The notes beneath the pieces were generated by a model. The model ran no database searches, was not told the DNA's origin, and was given only the letters and a program-made list of their open reading frames with translations. Source: Citreicoccus inhibens (GTDB taxonomy: Bacteria; Myxococcota; Myxococcia; Myxococcales; Myxococcaceae). From it: a stretch of DNA of 64,000 nucleotides. Positions 28,997-37,714 of this stretch are shown piece by piece. The stretch is from NCBI RefSeq assembly GCF_019039035.1, contig NZ_JAHNZT010000011.1, positions 124,001 through 188,000 on the forward strand. The letters are read 5' to 3'. A program made the position numbers and the translations under genes. Numbering within the stretch: position 1 is the first letter of the stretch; each line of letters begins with the position of its first letter.

Positions 28997-30109
28997 TTAC
29001 TGCGACGAGGCGGGGGTTCGGGGGCGCAGGTGCTTGCGCGCGCCCCCGATGCCCTGCTTCACCGCCCGCTCCAGCCAGTCATAGGCCCGGCACAGCAGGT
29101 ACGTGAGCGCGATGAGCGCGAGCGTGAGGCCCGTGTAGAGGAGCCACCCGCTGCGGTCGCCCCAGAAGCGCTGGAACGAGAAGACGCCCGCCGTCCGGTA
29201 GAACAGCAGCATCTGGTGGAAGAAGTACGCGGAGAGGGACGACGTCCCGAACACCTCGATGAAGCGCCGTGCGCGACTGGGCGGCGCCTCCGACGCCCGC
29301 TTCGACTCCAACCACAGGAGCACGAGCAGCGCGGCGCAGACCCACGACCATCGCGCCGCCGAGTTGGACGGGTTGGCCACGAAGAACCGGTGCGCGGGAT
29401 ACAGCGCGTAGAGCGGACGCGCGGCGAGCGTCCCCAAGATGCCCAGCCCCACCAGGAACACGAGCGCGCGAGCCAAGCCCGCGCGGCCCCACGCGCCCGC
29501 CGCGGTTCCCGCGAAGGCGCCGAGCCACGCGAAGCCCACCCACGGCAACAGGGGAAAGGGCGCCCAGGAAGACTTGCGCAGGAAGGACGCCCACGGCTCG
29601 GGCGCGATGTCTCCCAGGGGCGCGAGCGCGAACGCGCCCATGGCCAAGAGGAACGCCACCGCGCCCAACGCGCGGGGACGGAACGCGAGCCCCGCGGCCA
29701 CGGGCAGCACGAGCAGCAGGCACACGCCGACGCACTGGAGGATGTCCATGCGGAGGATCCACTTCGGCTCGCGCAGCAGTGGGAACCAGGCCCAGTTGAC
29801 GAGCGTGGCCACCGCGAGCACCTCCCCGATGCGCCGCAGGTTGCGAGGCACGCGCTCGCGCAGCACGCCATCCGCCGCGCTGCGCACCATCACCAGCGCC
29901 AGCGCGAAGCCCGCGGAGAAGATGAACGCGGGCGCCACCAGCCCATCCAGCTTCAACAGCCGACCGGTCCACGCGCTGCGGCGCAGCTCGGGCGTGAGCA
30001 GCGCCAGCGTATGGCATTGAATCATCACCAGCACCGCGAGCCCGCGCAGCCAATCAATGGCACGCACGCGCTCGCGCGAAACAGGAAGCAGAGGTGTCGA
30101 GGGTCCCAC
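28997..30109 (-). CDS. HGSNAT/DUF1624-type membrane acyltransferase
   Basis: A 370-residue polytopic membrane protein with about ten helices. The start motif RVRAIDWLRGLAVLVMIQCH is typical of heparan-alpha-glucosaminide N-acetyltransferase-like and YeiB-related proteins, where a conserved His and Asp near the first helix take part in acyl transfer across the membrane. A late motif LSAYFFHQML supports the family. It may acetylate an extracytoplasmic glycan. No partner glycosyltransferase lies nearby. Confidence 0.8.
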   Translation of the reverse strand: MGPSTPLLPVSRERVRAIDWLRGLAVLVMIQCHTLALLTPELRRSAWTGRLLKLDGLVAPAFIFSAGFALALVMVRSAADGVLRERVPRNLRRIGEVLAVATLVNWAWFPLLREPKWILRMDILQCVGVCLLLVLPVAAGLAFRPRALGAVAFLLAMGAFALAPLGDIAPEPWASFLRKSSWAPFPLLPWVGFAWLGAFAGTAAGAWGRAGLARALVFLVGLGILGTLAARPLYALYPAHRFFVANPSNSAARWSWVCAALLVLLWLESKRASEAPPSRARRFIEVFGTSSLSAYFFHQMLLFYRTAGVFSFQRFWGDRSGWLLYTGLTLALIALTYLLCRAYDWLERAVKQGIGGARKHLRPRTPASSQ

Positions 30110-30204
30110 GGCGCCGGCACGCTAGGGCAGCCCCGCCTGCGTTGCACGTCTCCGCGCTCACCTCGCGACGCTTGGCGCTGCAAGCATCGACGCAGGCGCG
30201 GGGC

Positions 30205-30753
30205 TCAAGGCGCGCACGCCAGGCCGGGCTCGTTGGCGTCCACGTCTTGCAGTTTCAACAGGCAGCGCAGAGCCTCGGGATCGGCGGAGTCCGCGAGATA
30301 GGTGTGCCGCCAGAGCAAGGCCGCCACGCGCTTGGGGAGGCGGGGATCCGGCGCGATGAGGGCGCGGTGCACGCCGTTGGAGCCCGCCAGCGCCTGGGCC
30401 TGGGCCTCGCGCAGCTTGGCGACCTCGTCGGGGCAACCCTCCGGGCAGTTGTAGAGGAACACCGCGTGCCCATGCTCCAGGTTGTGGAGCCACGAGCAGC
30501 GCGGCTGCTCATCCGTGTACTCGCGGCAGGACAGCCAGGTGGGGCAGTGGGGGCCGGCGTTGGGTGGCTCCTCACCGTTGCCGCACCCGGTGCTGATGCA
30601 CGTCGCGACGTGGTTCGCGGACGCGGGCTCGGACGTGGTGATGGTGAATCGACCGCAGTCCTGCGGCTCGGGCTCCGGCTGCGGCGCGGTGGAGCCGCAG
30701 GCGAGCAGGGGGGCGGCGACGAGCAGGGCGAGCGCGAAGGGCGAGCGGAGCAT
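30205..30753 (-). CDS. DUF3105 lipoprotein
   Basis: A 182-residue protein with a lipobox (APLLACGST) and a Cys-rich periplasmic domain. The family motif is seen as NAGPHCPTW, then SWLHNLEHGHAVFLYNCPEG. The His residues of GPH and LEHGH could bind metal, and eight or more Cys may form disulfides. The biological role of DUF3105 is unknown. It is divergent from the M2 peptidase gene with a 160-base gap. Confidence 0.82.
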   Translation of the reverse strand: MLRSPFALALLVAAPLLACGSTAPQPEPEPQDCGRFTITTSEPASANHVATCISTGCGNGEEPPNAGPHCPTWLSCREYTDEQPRCSWLHNLEHGHAVFLYNCPEGCPDEVAKLREAQAQALAGSNGVHRALIAPDPRLPKRVAALLWRHTYLADSADPEALRCLLKLQDVDANEPGLACAP

Positions 30754-30913
30754 GACCGCCCTTCATAGCGCATCCGCTGGGGGGACTCGTCCCATCCTCG
30801 AACACCTGGGGAGAGGGGTTGGGGGGCTGCTCGTCCCTCGGACGGGCCAGGGCGGATGGCCGCCCGCACTTCCGGGATGCCGGAGGGCGGCGGTTCTTCT
30901 ACTGTCCGCCCCC

Positions 30914-32764
30914 ATGACCCGACCCCTCACTGTGCAGCCCCGGATGCGAGCGCTCCTGGCCGTTCTCGCGCTGACGGCCCTGCCGTCGGCCGCTCAGGAG
31001 ACGCGCGTGCCGCGCGCTCCGGCCGCCAAGGCCACCCCCGACGAGGCGAAGAAGTTCGTCACGTCGCTCAACGCCGACCTCAAGCGGCTGTGGGTGAAGC
31101 AGTCGACCGCCGAGTGGATCAAGTCCACGTACATCACGGACGACACCGAGCGGAACGCCGCCTCCGTCAACGAGGAGGTGATGGCCTTCACCAACACCGC
31201 CATCAAGGAGTCCCGCCGCTTTGACGGGCTGAAGCTGGATCCGGAGACCGCCCGGATGATCCACCTGCTCCAGGTGTCCCAGACGCTGCCGGCCCCGGCG
31301 GACGCGGGCAAGCGCGCGCAGCTGGCCGCCACGGCCGCGAAGCTGGAGGGCCTGTACGGCAAGGGCAAGTACTGCGGCAAGGACGGCAAGGGCACCTGCC
31401 GCGACCTGGAGGAGCTGTCCGATGTGATGGCCAAGAGCCGCAACTACGAGGAACTCCTGGACGCGTGGCGCGGCTGGCACGCCATCTCGCGCCCCATGCG
31501 CCCGCTGTTCGAGCAGCTCGTGACGCTCTCCAACGAGGGCGCCAAGGACATCGGCTTCAACGACCTGGGCACGCTCTGGCGCTCCAGCTACGACATGACG
31601 CCCGCGGAGTTCGAGAAGGACGCGCAGCGGCTCTGGGGTCAGGTCAAGCCCATGTATGACGAGCTGCACTGCTATGTGCGCGGCCGTCTGGCCAGGCAGT
31701 ACGGCGAGGCCAACGTGCCCGCCGGCAAGCCCATCCCCGCGCACCTGCTCGGCAACATGTGGGCGCAGGAGTGGAACAACATCTACCCGCTCGTGGAGCC
31801 GTACCCCGGTCAGGCCAGCCTGGACGTGGACGGCGCCATGCAGGCGCAGGGCTATGACGCGCAGAAGATGGTGAAGCTTGGCGAGAAGTTCTTCACCTCC
31901 ATGGGCCTCAAGTCGCTGCCGCCGTCGTTCTGGGAGCGCTCGCAGTTCACCAAGCCGCGCGACCGCGACGTCGTCTGTCACGCCAGCGCGTGGGACGTCT
32001 CGTTCGACAACGACCTGCGCGTGAAGATGTGCATCAAGCCCACTGAAGAGGACTTGATCACCATCCACCACGAGCTGGGCCACAACTACTACTACACGTA
32101 CTACTACCAGCTCCCGGTGCTCTTCCAGGCGGGCGCCAACGACGGCTTCCACGAGGCCATCGGTGACGCGCTCACGCTCTCCATCACCCCGGCCTACCTG
32201 CAGCAGCTCGGCCTGCTCAAGGCGGTGGAGAAGAACGACAAGAACCTCATCAACCTGCAGCTGAAGGACGCGCTGGAGAAGGTCGCGTTCCTGCCCTTCG
32301 GCCTGCTGGTGGATCAGTGGCGCTGGGACGTGTTCTCCGGAAAGGTGAAGCCGGCGGACTACAACAAGTCCTGGTGGGCGATGCGCGAGAAGTACCAGGG
32401 CGTCAGCGCTCCGGTGGCGCGCAACGAGCAGGACTTCGACGCGGGCGCCAAGTACCACGTGCCGGCCAACGTCCCTTACACGCGCTACTTCCTGGCGCGC
32501 ATCCTCCAGTTCCAGTTCCACAAGGCGCTGTGCGAGGCGTCCGGCTACAAGGGCGCGCTCCACGAGTGCTCCATCTACGGGAACAAGGAGGCCGGTAAGC
32601 GGCTCCAGGCCATGCTCGAGATGGGCGCCAGCAAGCCGTGGCCCGACGCGCTCTACGCCATGACGGGCACCCGGCAGATGGATGCCACCCCGATGCTCGA
32701 GTACTTCGCGCCGCTGCGCCGCTGGCTCCAGGAGCAGAACCAGGGCCAGAAGTGTGGCTGGTGA
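30914..32764 (+). CDS. M2 family (angiotensin-converting-enzyme-like) peptidyl-dipeptidase
   Basis: A 616-residue secreted metallopeptidase. A signal peptide ends near LTALPSAAQE. The gluzincin site is HHELGH, with zinc His 386 and 390 and base Glu 387; the third ligand is Glu 414 in FHEAIGD. Length and conserved aromatic and Tyr residues (YYYTYYYQLP, VPYTRYFLARILQFQFHKALC) match single-domain ACE. It should release dipeptides from peptide C-termini in the periplasm. The ATG at 30914 is used; an ATG ten codons later (MRALLAVLAL) also leaves a signal peptide. Confidence 0.93.
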   Translation: MTRPLTVQPRMRALLAVLALTALPSAAQETRVPRAPAAKATPDEAKKFVTSLNADLKRLWVKQSTAEWIKSTYITDDTERNAASVNEEVMAFTNTAIKESRRFDGLKLDPETARMIHLLQVSQTLPAPADAGKRAQLAATAAKLEGLYGKGKYCGKDGKGTCRDLEELSDVMAKSRNYEELLDAWRGWHAISRPMRPLFEQLVTLSNEGAKDIGFNDLGTLWRSSYDMTPAEFEKDAQRLWGQVKPMYDELHCYVRGRLARQYGEANVPAGKPIPAHLLGNMWAQEWNNIYPLVEPYPGQASLDVDGAMQAQGYDAQKMVKLGEKFFTSMGLKSLPPSFWERSQFTKPRDRDVVCHASAWDVSFDNDLRVKMCIKPTEEDLITIHHELGHNYYYTYYYQLPVLFQAGANDGFHEAIGDALTLSITPAYLQQLGLLKAVEKNDKNLINLQLKDALEKVAFLPFGLLVDQWRWDVFSGKVKPADYNKSWWAMREKYQGVSAPVARNEQDFDAGAKYHVPANVPYTRYFLARILQFQFHKALCEASGYKGALHECSIYGNKEAGKRLQAMLEMGASKPWPDALYAMTGTRQMDATPMLEYFAPLRRWLQEQNQGQKCGW

Positions 32765-32882
32765 GGTTGCGGGCTAGACGTGGGAAACCTGGACGAATAA
32801 ATTCTCGCCCGTCTTGCTGGGTTGACTCTGCCGAGACCGGGCGGCGGATCTTCGCGTCCGAGATGGAAAGAAGAAGAAGGCA

Positions 32883-33086
32883 ATGGCGACTGGTACCGTG
32901 AAGTGGTTCAACGACGCGAAGGGCTTCGGCTTCATCACCCAGGACGGTGGCGGTGAGGACGTGTTCTGCCATCACTCGGCCATCAACATGGACGGGTTCC
33001 GCACCCTGGCCGAGGGCCAGAAGGTGGAGTTCGACGTGACCCGCGGCCCGAAGGGTCTGCAGGCGCAGAACGTTCGCGCGGCGTGA
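32883..33086 (+). CDS. Cold shock protein (CspA family)
   Basis: A 67-residue single cold-shock domain, starting [23 protein letters not shown]1 is KGFGFI; RNP2 reads VFCHH where most members have VFVHH or VFVHF. It binds single-stranded RNA and DNA and melts mRNA structure. A purine-rich AAGAAGAAGG lies just before the ATG. The 118-base leader after the M2 gene could be a cold-responsive 5' UTR, but no clear promoter was identified. Confidence 0.95.
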   Translation: MATGTVKWFNDAKGFGFITQDGGGEDVFCHHSAINMDGFRTLAEGQKVEFDVTRGPKGLQAQNVRAA

Positions 33087-33123
33087 GCCCGTCTGTCGTT
33101 CGGACGACTTCCTGATTCAACAT

Positions 33124-33163
33124 GAGGGTCCGATCCTTCCCAGGGTCGGACCTTCGTGTTTTT
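33124..33163 (+). terminator. Terminator of the cold shock gene
   Basis: A 10-bp stem (33124-33133 with 33146-33155, one G-U) around a 12-base loop, followed by a T5 run at 33159-33163. It lies just before the Shine-Dalgarno of the next gene. Confidence 0.8.
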
Positions 33164-33172
33164 GGAGCACTC

Positions 33173-35305
33173 GTGTCCCTGAGAAAATCCCGGGCCTCTC
33201 GCGCCCGTTTGTTGCCGCTGCTGGCCGCGCTCGGCTGCGCGACCACGTCCCCGGTGCCCGCCGCCCCCGCGCCGTCGCCGTCGCCGTCAAGGGAGGCCGC
33301 CCCGGTGCCCCCGCCCGCCGCCTCCGCGCCCCAGCTGGACCTCTCCGCGCTGAAGGCGGAGCTCGTCGCGAAGCACGGCGAGGCGCAGCGCGTGCGCATC
33401 GAGCGAGGCCTGACGCAGGTGGCCGCGCTCTGGCGGCCCGAGGATGGCGACCTGGCCGAGTTCGCGCGAGAGCAGTTCGTCGCGGATCCGAAGGTGCTCG
33501 ACGCGACGTTCGCGCGCATGGAGCGGCTGTTCGAGCAGCTCGACGGGCACATGAACGAGATGGGGCGAGAGCTCCAGTGGTTCACGGACCTGGACCTGGG
33601 GCCGCTGTTGCCCGTGGAGCCGTTGCTGGCAGCGTATGACCCGTCCTCGAACCTGGTGTCGGACCTGTTCCGCGCGCGGGTGGGCTTCGTGGTGCTGCTC
33701 AACTTCCCGCAGAGCACGCTGGCGGAGCGCACCACGCAGGGCTCGACGTGGTCGCGGCGGCAGTGGGCGGAGGCGCGGCTCACCGCGCGCTTCAACCGGC
33801 GGATCCCCGCCGAGGTCCAGCAGCACCAGGCGCAGTCCATCGCGGCCGCGAACCTCTACATCGCCGAGTACAACGTCTGGATGCACCACCTGCTGGACGC
33901 GCAGGGACAGCGGCTGTTCCCCAAGGGGCTGCGCCTCATCAGCCACTGGAACCTGCGCGACGAGCTGAAGGCGGACTACGCGGACCCGCAGGGCATCGCC
34001 AAGCAGCGGATGATCATCCAGGTGATGCAGCGCATCGTCACGCAGACGATTCCGGCGGCCGTCATCGACAATCCCCGCGTGGACTGGAACCCGTTCACCA
34101 ACGCGGTGACGGTGGCGCCCTCGGCCGAGGTGGAGGAGAACGCGCCGACGCGCGAGGCGAAGGCGGACACCGCGCCGGAGCCGGATACGCGCTACGCGCG
34201 GCTGTTGGAGAACTACCGCACGGCGCGCGAGGCGGACCCCTTTTCGCCGGTGGCCCCCACGCAGATCGCCCGCAGCTTCGAGCTGGGGCGCGAGCTGCCC
34301 GAGGAGCGCGTGCGCGCGATGCTGACGCAGCTGCTCACGTCGCCGCTGGTGCCGCAGGTGGCGCGCATCATCCAGACGCGCCTGGGCCGACCGCTGGAGC
34401 CGCAGGACCTCTGGTTCGCGGGCTTCAAGCCGGGCGGCAAGGTGCCGGAGGCGCAGCTGGATGCCCTCACGCGCAAGCGCTACCCCACGGCGGACGCCTT
34501 CGCGAAGGACATCCCGCGCATCCTCCAGGGCCTGGGCTTCACGAAGGAGAAGGCGCAGTTCCTGGCCGAGCACATCCGCGTGGACCCCTCGCGCGGCGCG
34601 GGCCACGCGCAGCAAGCGATGCGGCGCGGGGACTTCCCGCACCTGCGCACGCGCGTGGAGCCCGGGGGCATGAACTACAAGGGCTACAACATCGCGGTGC
34701 ACGAGCTGGGACACAACGTGGAGCAGGTGTTCAGCCTCTACGAAGTGGACCACACGCTCCTGGCGGGTGTGCCCAACAACGCCTTCACCGAGGCGCTGGC
34801 CTTCGTGTTCCAGGCCCGAGACCTGGAGCTGCTGGGCCTGGGCAAGTCCGACGCGTCGAGTGAGCGCGAGCGCGTGCTCAACGACTTCTGGCAGGCGTGG
34901 GAGATCGCCGGCGTGGCGCTGGTGGACATGGCCACGTGGCATTGGATGTACGAGCACCCGGACGCGACGCCCGCGCAGCTGCGGGACGCGGTGGTGGCCA
35001 TCTCGCGGGACACGTGGGACCGGTACTACGCGCCGGTGCTGGGCGGGAAGGGCAGCCCGCTGCTCGGCATCTACAGCCACATGATCAGCTACCCGCTGTA
35101 TCTGCCGGACTACCCGATCGGGCACCTCATCGCGTTCCAGATCGAGGAGCAGCTCAAGCGCAAGGGCCCGCTGGGCGCGGAGTTCGAGCGCATGGCGAAG
35201 GAGGGCGCGGTGACCCCCGACGAGTGGATGCGCAACGCGACGGGGGCTCCGGTGAGCGCCGATTCGCTGCTGCGCGCGACCGAGGCGGCGGTGAAGCAGC
35301 CGTAA
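33173..35305 (+). CDS. M3-like gluzincin lipoprotein peptidase
   Basis: A 710-residue lipoprotein: signal and lipobox LAALGCATT, then a Pro/Ala/Ser linker to ~residue 50, and a large helical domain. The zinc motif HELGHNVEQ lies at 510-518, with the likely third ligand in FTEALAFVFQ. The all-helical character recalls oligopeptidases of the M3/M32 clan. The GTG at 33173 has GGAG five bases upstream; an ATG at 33122 lies inside the preceding terminator and is rejected. It is likely periplasmic or outer-membrane and degrades peptides. Confidence 0.8.
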   Translation: MSLRKSRASRARLLPLLAALGCATTSPVPAAPAPSPSPSREAAPVPPPAASAPQLDLSALKAELVAKHGEAQRVRIERGLTQVAALWRPEDGDLAEFAREQFVADPKVLDATFARMERLFEQLDGHMNEMGRELQWFTDLDLGPLLPVEPLLAAYDPSSNLVSDLFRARVGFVVLLNFPQSTLAERTTQGSTWSRRQWAEARLTARFNRRIPAEVQQHQAQSIAAANLYIAEYNVWMHHLLDAQGQRLFPKGLRLISHWNLRDELKADYADPQGIAKQRMIIQVMQRIVTQTIPAAVIDNPRVDWNPFTNAVTVAPSAEVEENAPTREAKADTAPEPDTRYARLLENYRTAREADPFSPVAPTQIARSFELGRELPEERVRAMLTQLLTSPLVPQVARIIQTRLGRPLEPQDLWFAGFKPGGKVPEAQLDALTRKRYPTADAFAKDIPRILQGLGFTKEKAQFLAEHIRVDPSRGAGHAQQAMRRGDFPHLRTRVEPGGMNYKGYNIAVHELGHNVEQVFSLYEVDHTLLAGVPNNAFTEALAFVFQARDLELLGLGKSDASSERERVLNDFWQAWEIAGVALVDMATWHWMYEHPDATPAQLRDAVVAISRDTWDRYYAPVLGGKGSPLLGIYSHMISYPLYLPDYPIGHLIAFQIEEQLKRKGPLGAEFERMAKEGAVTPDEWMRNATGAPVSADSLLRATEAAVKQP

Positions 35306-35313
35306 GCGCCGAG

Positions 35314-35351
35314 GCGGTGCCTTCCCGCGCGATGACGCGGGGAGGCACCGC
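35314..35351. terminator. 16-bp hairpin between convergent genes
   Basis: Arms 35314-35329 and 35336-35351 pair over 16 bases with one G-U, around loop CGATGA. It lies between the stops of the M3-like peptidase and the FKBP gene and can serve both strands. No T-run. Confidence 0.75.
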
Positions 35352-35361
35352 GAGCGGGGCG

Positions 35362-36120
35362 TTACTTCGACTGGGAGGTATCGCCGGGGATGTCCACCAG
35401 CTCCACGTCGAACACGAGCACGGCGTTGGGCGGGATGCGCGAGCCCTGCGGCGGGCGCTCGCCGTAGGCGGTGCTCCCCGGGCACGTGAGCTTCGCCTTG
35501 CCGCCCACCTTCATCTTCTGCACGCCCTGCGTCCAGCACGGGATGACGCCGTTGAGCGGGAACTCGACGGGCAGGCCTCGGCCGTAGGAGCTGTCGAACT
35601 CGGTGCCGTCCACCAGCGTGCCCCGGTAGTGCACCTTCACGGTGTCCGTGGCGCGCGGAGTCTTCCCCTGTCCGGCCTTCACCTCGCGGTAGATGACGCC
35701 CGACGGTAGCTTCGTCGCCCCCGGCTCCTTGGCCGCGCGCTCCAGGTAGTTCGCGTTGACCTGCGCCTGGCGCGACTTCGCGAGCGCCTGAATCTTGGGC
35801 GCGTAGTCCTCCAGCTTCACGGCGGGCGTCACGCCGTTGAGTCCGTCCTGCATGCCCCGGTGGAGGACCTCCACCTCGGCCGGGGTGAGCGCGAACAGGG
35901 ACAGGTCCTTCCCCACGGACAGGCCCAGCGCATAGATGGTCTTCTGGTCCTCCGTCTCCGGCCCGGCCGACGTGCCCGTGCCCTCGGTCGTCGAGGGCTT
36001 CGTGCCCGTGTCGGGCTTGCTGGCCTTGGGGGTCGGCTTCGCGGCCGGAGCCGTCTCGGCCTGGACGCCCGTCGCGCCGAGCGCGAGCACCAGGGCCGTC
36101 ATCCATGTCGTCCTTCGCAT
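35362..36120 (-). CDS. FKBP-type peptidyl-prolyl isomerase (FkpA/Mip-like)
   Basis: A 252-residue exported protein: signal peptide ending near ATGVQA, a Thr/Pro/Lys linker, an N-terminal dimerisation helix region (~60-140) and an FKBP domain (~145-245). Key residues are in VKVHYRGTLVDGTEFDSSY, GVIPCWTQGVQKMKVGGKAK and IPPNAVLVFDVELV. It catalyses proline isomerisation and helps fold envelope proteins. The ATG at 36120 has AAGGCGGA upstream. A Cys in IPCW replaces the usual Gly/Ala and is slightly unusual. Confidence 0.93.
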   Translation of the reverse strand: MRRTTWMTALVLALGATGVQAETAPAAKPTPKASKPDTGTKPSTTEGTGTSAGPETEDQKTIYALGLSVGKDLSLFALTPAEVEVLHRGMQDGLNGVTPAVKLEDYAPKIQALAKSRQAQVNANYLERAAKEPGATKLPSGVIYREVKAGQGKTPRATDTVKVHYRGTLVDGTEFDSSYGRGLPVEFPLNGVIPCWTQGVQKMKVGGKAKLTCPGSTAYGERPPQGSRIPPNAVLVFDVELVDIPGDTSQSK

Positions 36121-36397
36121 GCTTCCGCCTTTCAAGAGAGCGGCGCGACTATAGGGGGTGCGCATGTGGCCTCGTGTGGGAAACGCGCGCGGCGCACCTC
36201 GGAGTCGAGCGCGAGTGATGGCCCGCGCACACAGTCCCGCGCGAAGAATCCAGCGAGCGGCGATGGGGAGGGGCCTCTCGCGGGCGCTCGTGCGCGGAGG
36301 CCGGTCGTTTTCTTGCGTGAGGAGTGACTGCCTCTACCCTGGCCGCGCTGCTTCAACGACGAAGCAGCCTGTTGCAACCAGCCGGAGGCCATGACCG

Positions 36398-36733
36398 ATG
36401 AGCGAGAAGCGGAAGTCGAAGCGAGCGCCCCTCGACATCTATCTGAACAAGTACATGGGCGGCGTGCCGTACATGGCGCGCGCGGCGGACATCAGCCAGG
36501 AGGGCGTGAGCCTCTCGCGGCTGCTCGAGCCGCAGCACCACGCGCGCCGCGTGGGCCTCCAGTTCCAGCTCCCCGGCTCCGAGGAGATCATCTACGCCGA
36601 GGGCGAGGTGGTGCGGGACTGGCTGGAGACGCCGCGCAAGGCGGATCGCTCGGGGGTGCGTTTCACGCTGCTGACCGAGCGGCACCGTCGGATGATCGAC
36701 GACTACGTCGATCGCAACACCGACGAGGGCTGA
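36398..36733 (+). CDS. PilZ-domain cyclic-di-GMP receptor
   Basis: A 111-residue stand-alone PilZ domain. The c-di-GMP binding signatures are RKSKR (RxxxR) at the N-terminus and DISQEG (DxSxxG) about 30 residues later, followed by a beta-barrel. It probably senses c-di-GMP and acts on a partner in motility, polysaccharide secretion or development. The envelope operon starting at 36886 is on the same strand 152 bases away and could be functionally linked, but that is only positional. Confidence 0.88.
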   Translation: MSEKRKSKRAPLDIYLNKYMGGVPYMARAADISQEGVSLSRLLEPQHHARRVGLQFQLPGSEEIIYAEGEVVRDWLETPRKADRSGVRFTLLTERHRRMIDDYVDRNTDEG

Positions 36734-36885
36734 CGCGAGGTGTCGCGCCGCGAGCGAACCCTCGGTCGTCCGAAGGGGTTCGCGGCGGCGGCTCGCCTTG
36801 ACTTCCCGCGGAGCGCCCCCCTTGAATGCCAGCGATTCTGTCCTGTTGGCTCGCTGGTGACGCGGTGAGTCCCGGAGGAGTTCCT

Positions 36886-37695
36886 GTGAGGCACTCGTTG
36901 TGGGGGTTGTTGCTGGCCGTGCCGTTGACGGCGCTGGGCCAGGGCAAGGACGTGAAGCCCGCCACACCCGCTGCCACCGAAGCCGTGCGCTCGGCGACGC
37001 GCGGGGTCAATTGGGAGGGCCAGGTGCTACGGGCCACGGGCTCGGGCGCGCCGGACCTCAAGGCGGCGAACCCGGCGCAGGCGCGGTTGGGCGCCGAGCG
37101 CGCCGCCAAGCTGGACGCCTTCCGTAACCTCATCGAGCAGGCGCGCGGCATCCAGGTCAGCGCCACCCGCACGGTGGGCGACGAGATGGGGCGCGACGAG
37201 GTGCGTGGCCGCGTCGAGGGCGCCATCAAGGGCTACAAGGTCGTGGCCAAGCGGTACTTCTCCGACAGCGGCGTGGAGCTGGACGTGGAGGTGCCCCTGG
37301 CCGCCATCACCTCCGCGCTCACCGCGCCGGCCTCGGAGCCCGCCATCGTGCTGAACGCTGATGGAGCCCGCCGCTACACGGGGCTCGTGGTGGACGCGCG
37401 CGGGTTGAACGCGAAGCCGGTGCTGGCGCCTCGGCTGGTGGATGCCGCGGGCAAGGCGCTCTATGGCCCGGCGGCGCTGTCCCAGGAGGTCCGCTCGACC
37501 ACGGCGGTGGCCTCGTGGATGGACAGCCTGGATGCGGCGAAGAAGGCGGCGCTCGTAGGCGACAAGCCGCTGGTGGTGAAGGCCCAGCAGCTTCAGGGCT
37601 CGGACCTGGTGCTCGCCGCTGAGGGCGCGCGGACCCTGTCCGAGGTGAACACGCGCTTCCTGGCCGAGGGCCGGGTCGTCATCGTCACCCAGTAA
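36886..37695 (+). CDS. LPP20-like exported protein
   Basis: A 269-residue protein with a Sec signal (LLLAVPLTALGQG). The middle region (GAERAAKLDAFRNLIEQARG, YKVVAKRYFSDSGVELDVEV) matches the LPP20/lipoprotein domain also found near FlgT-like proteins. The GTG at 36886 has GGAGGAG five bases upstream, so an upstream ATG at 36826 is not used. First gene of an operon with FlgT-N-like, PEGA and FecR proteins, all exported. Role unknown; probably periplasmic or outer-membrane associated. Confidence 0.75.
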   Translation: MRHSLWGLLLAVPLTALGQGKDVKPATPAATEAVRSATRGVNWEGQVLRATGSGAPDLKAANPAQARLGAERAAKLDAFRNLIEQARGIQVSATRTVGDEMGRDEVRGRVEGAIKGYKVVAKRYFSDSGVELDVEVPLAAITSALTAPASEPAIVLNADGARRYTGLVVDARGLNAKPVLAPRLVDAAGKALYGPAALSQEVRSTTAVASWMDSLDAAKKAALVGDKPLVVKAQQLQGSDLVLAAEGARTLSEVNTRFLAEGRVVIVTQ

Positions 37696-37714
37696 TCCTG
37701 CGAGGACGCGACGT

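Noticed and set aside
33122-33172. ATG 33122 as start of the M3-like lipoprotein
   Set aside because: It lies inside the cold shock terminator and would place 17 residues ahead of a good lipoprotein signal that begins at GTG 33173 with GGAG.
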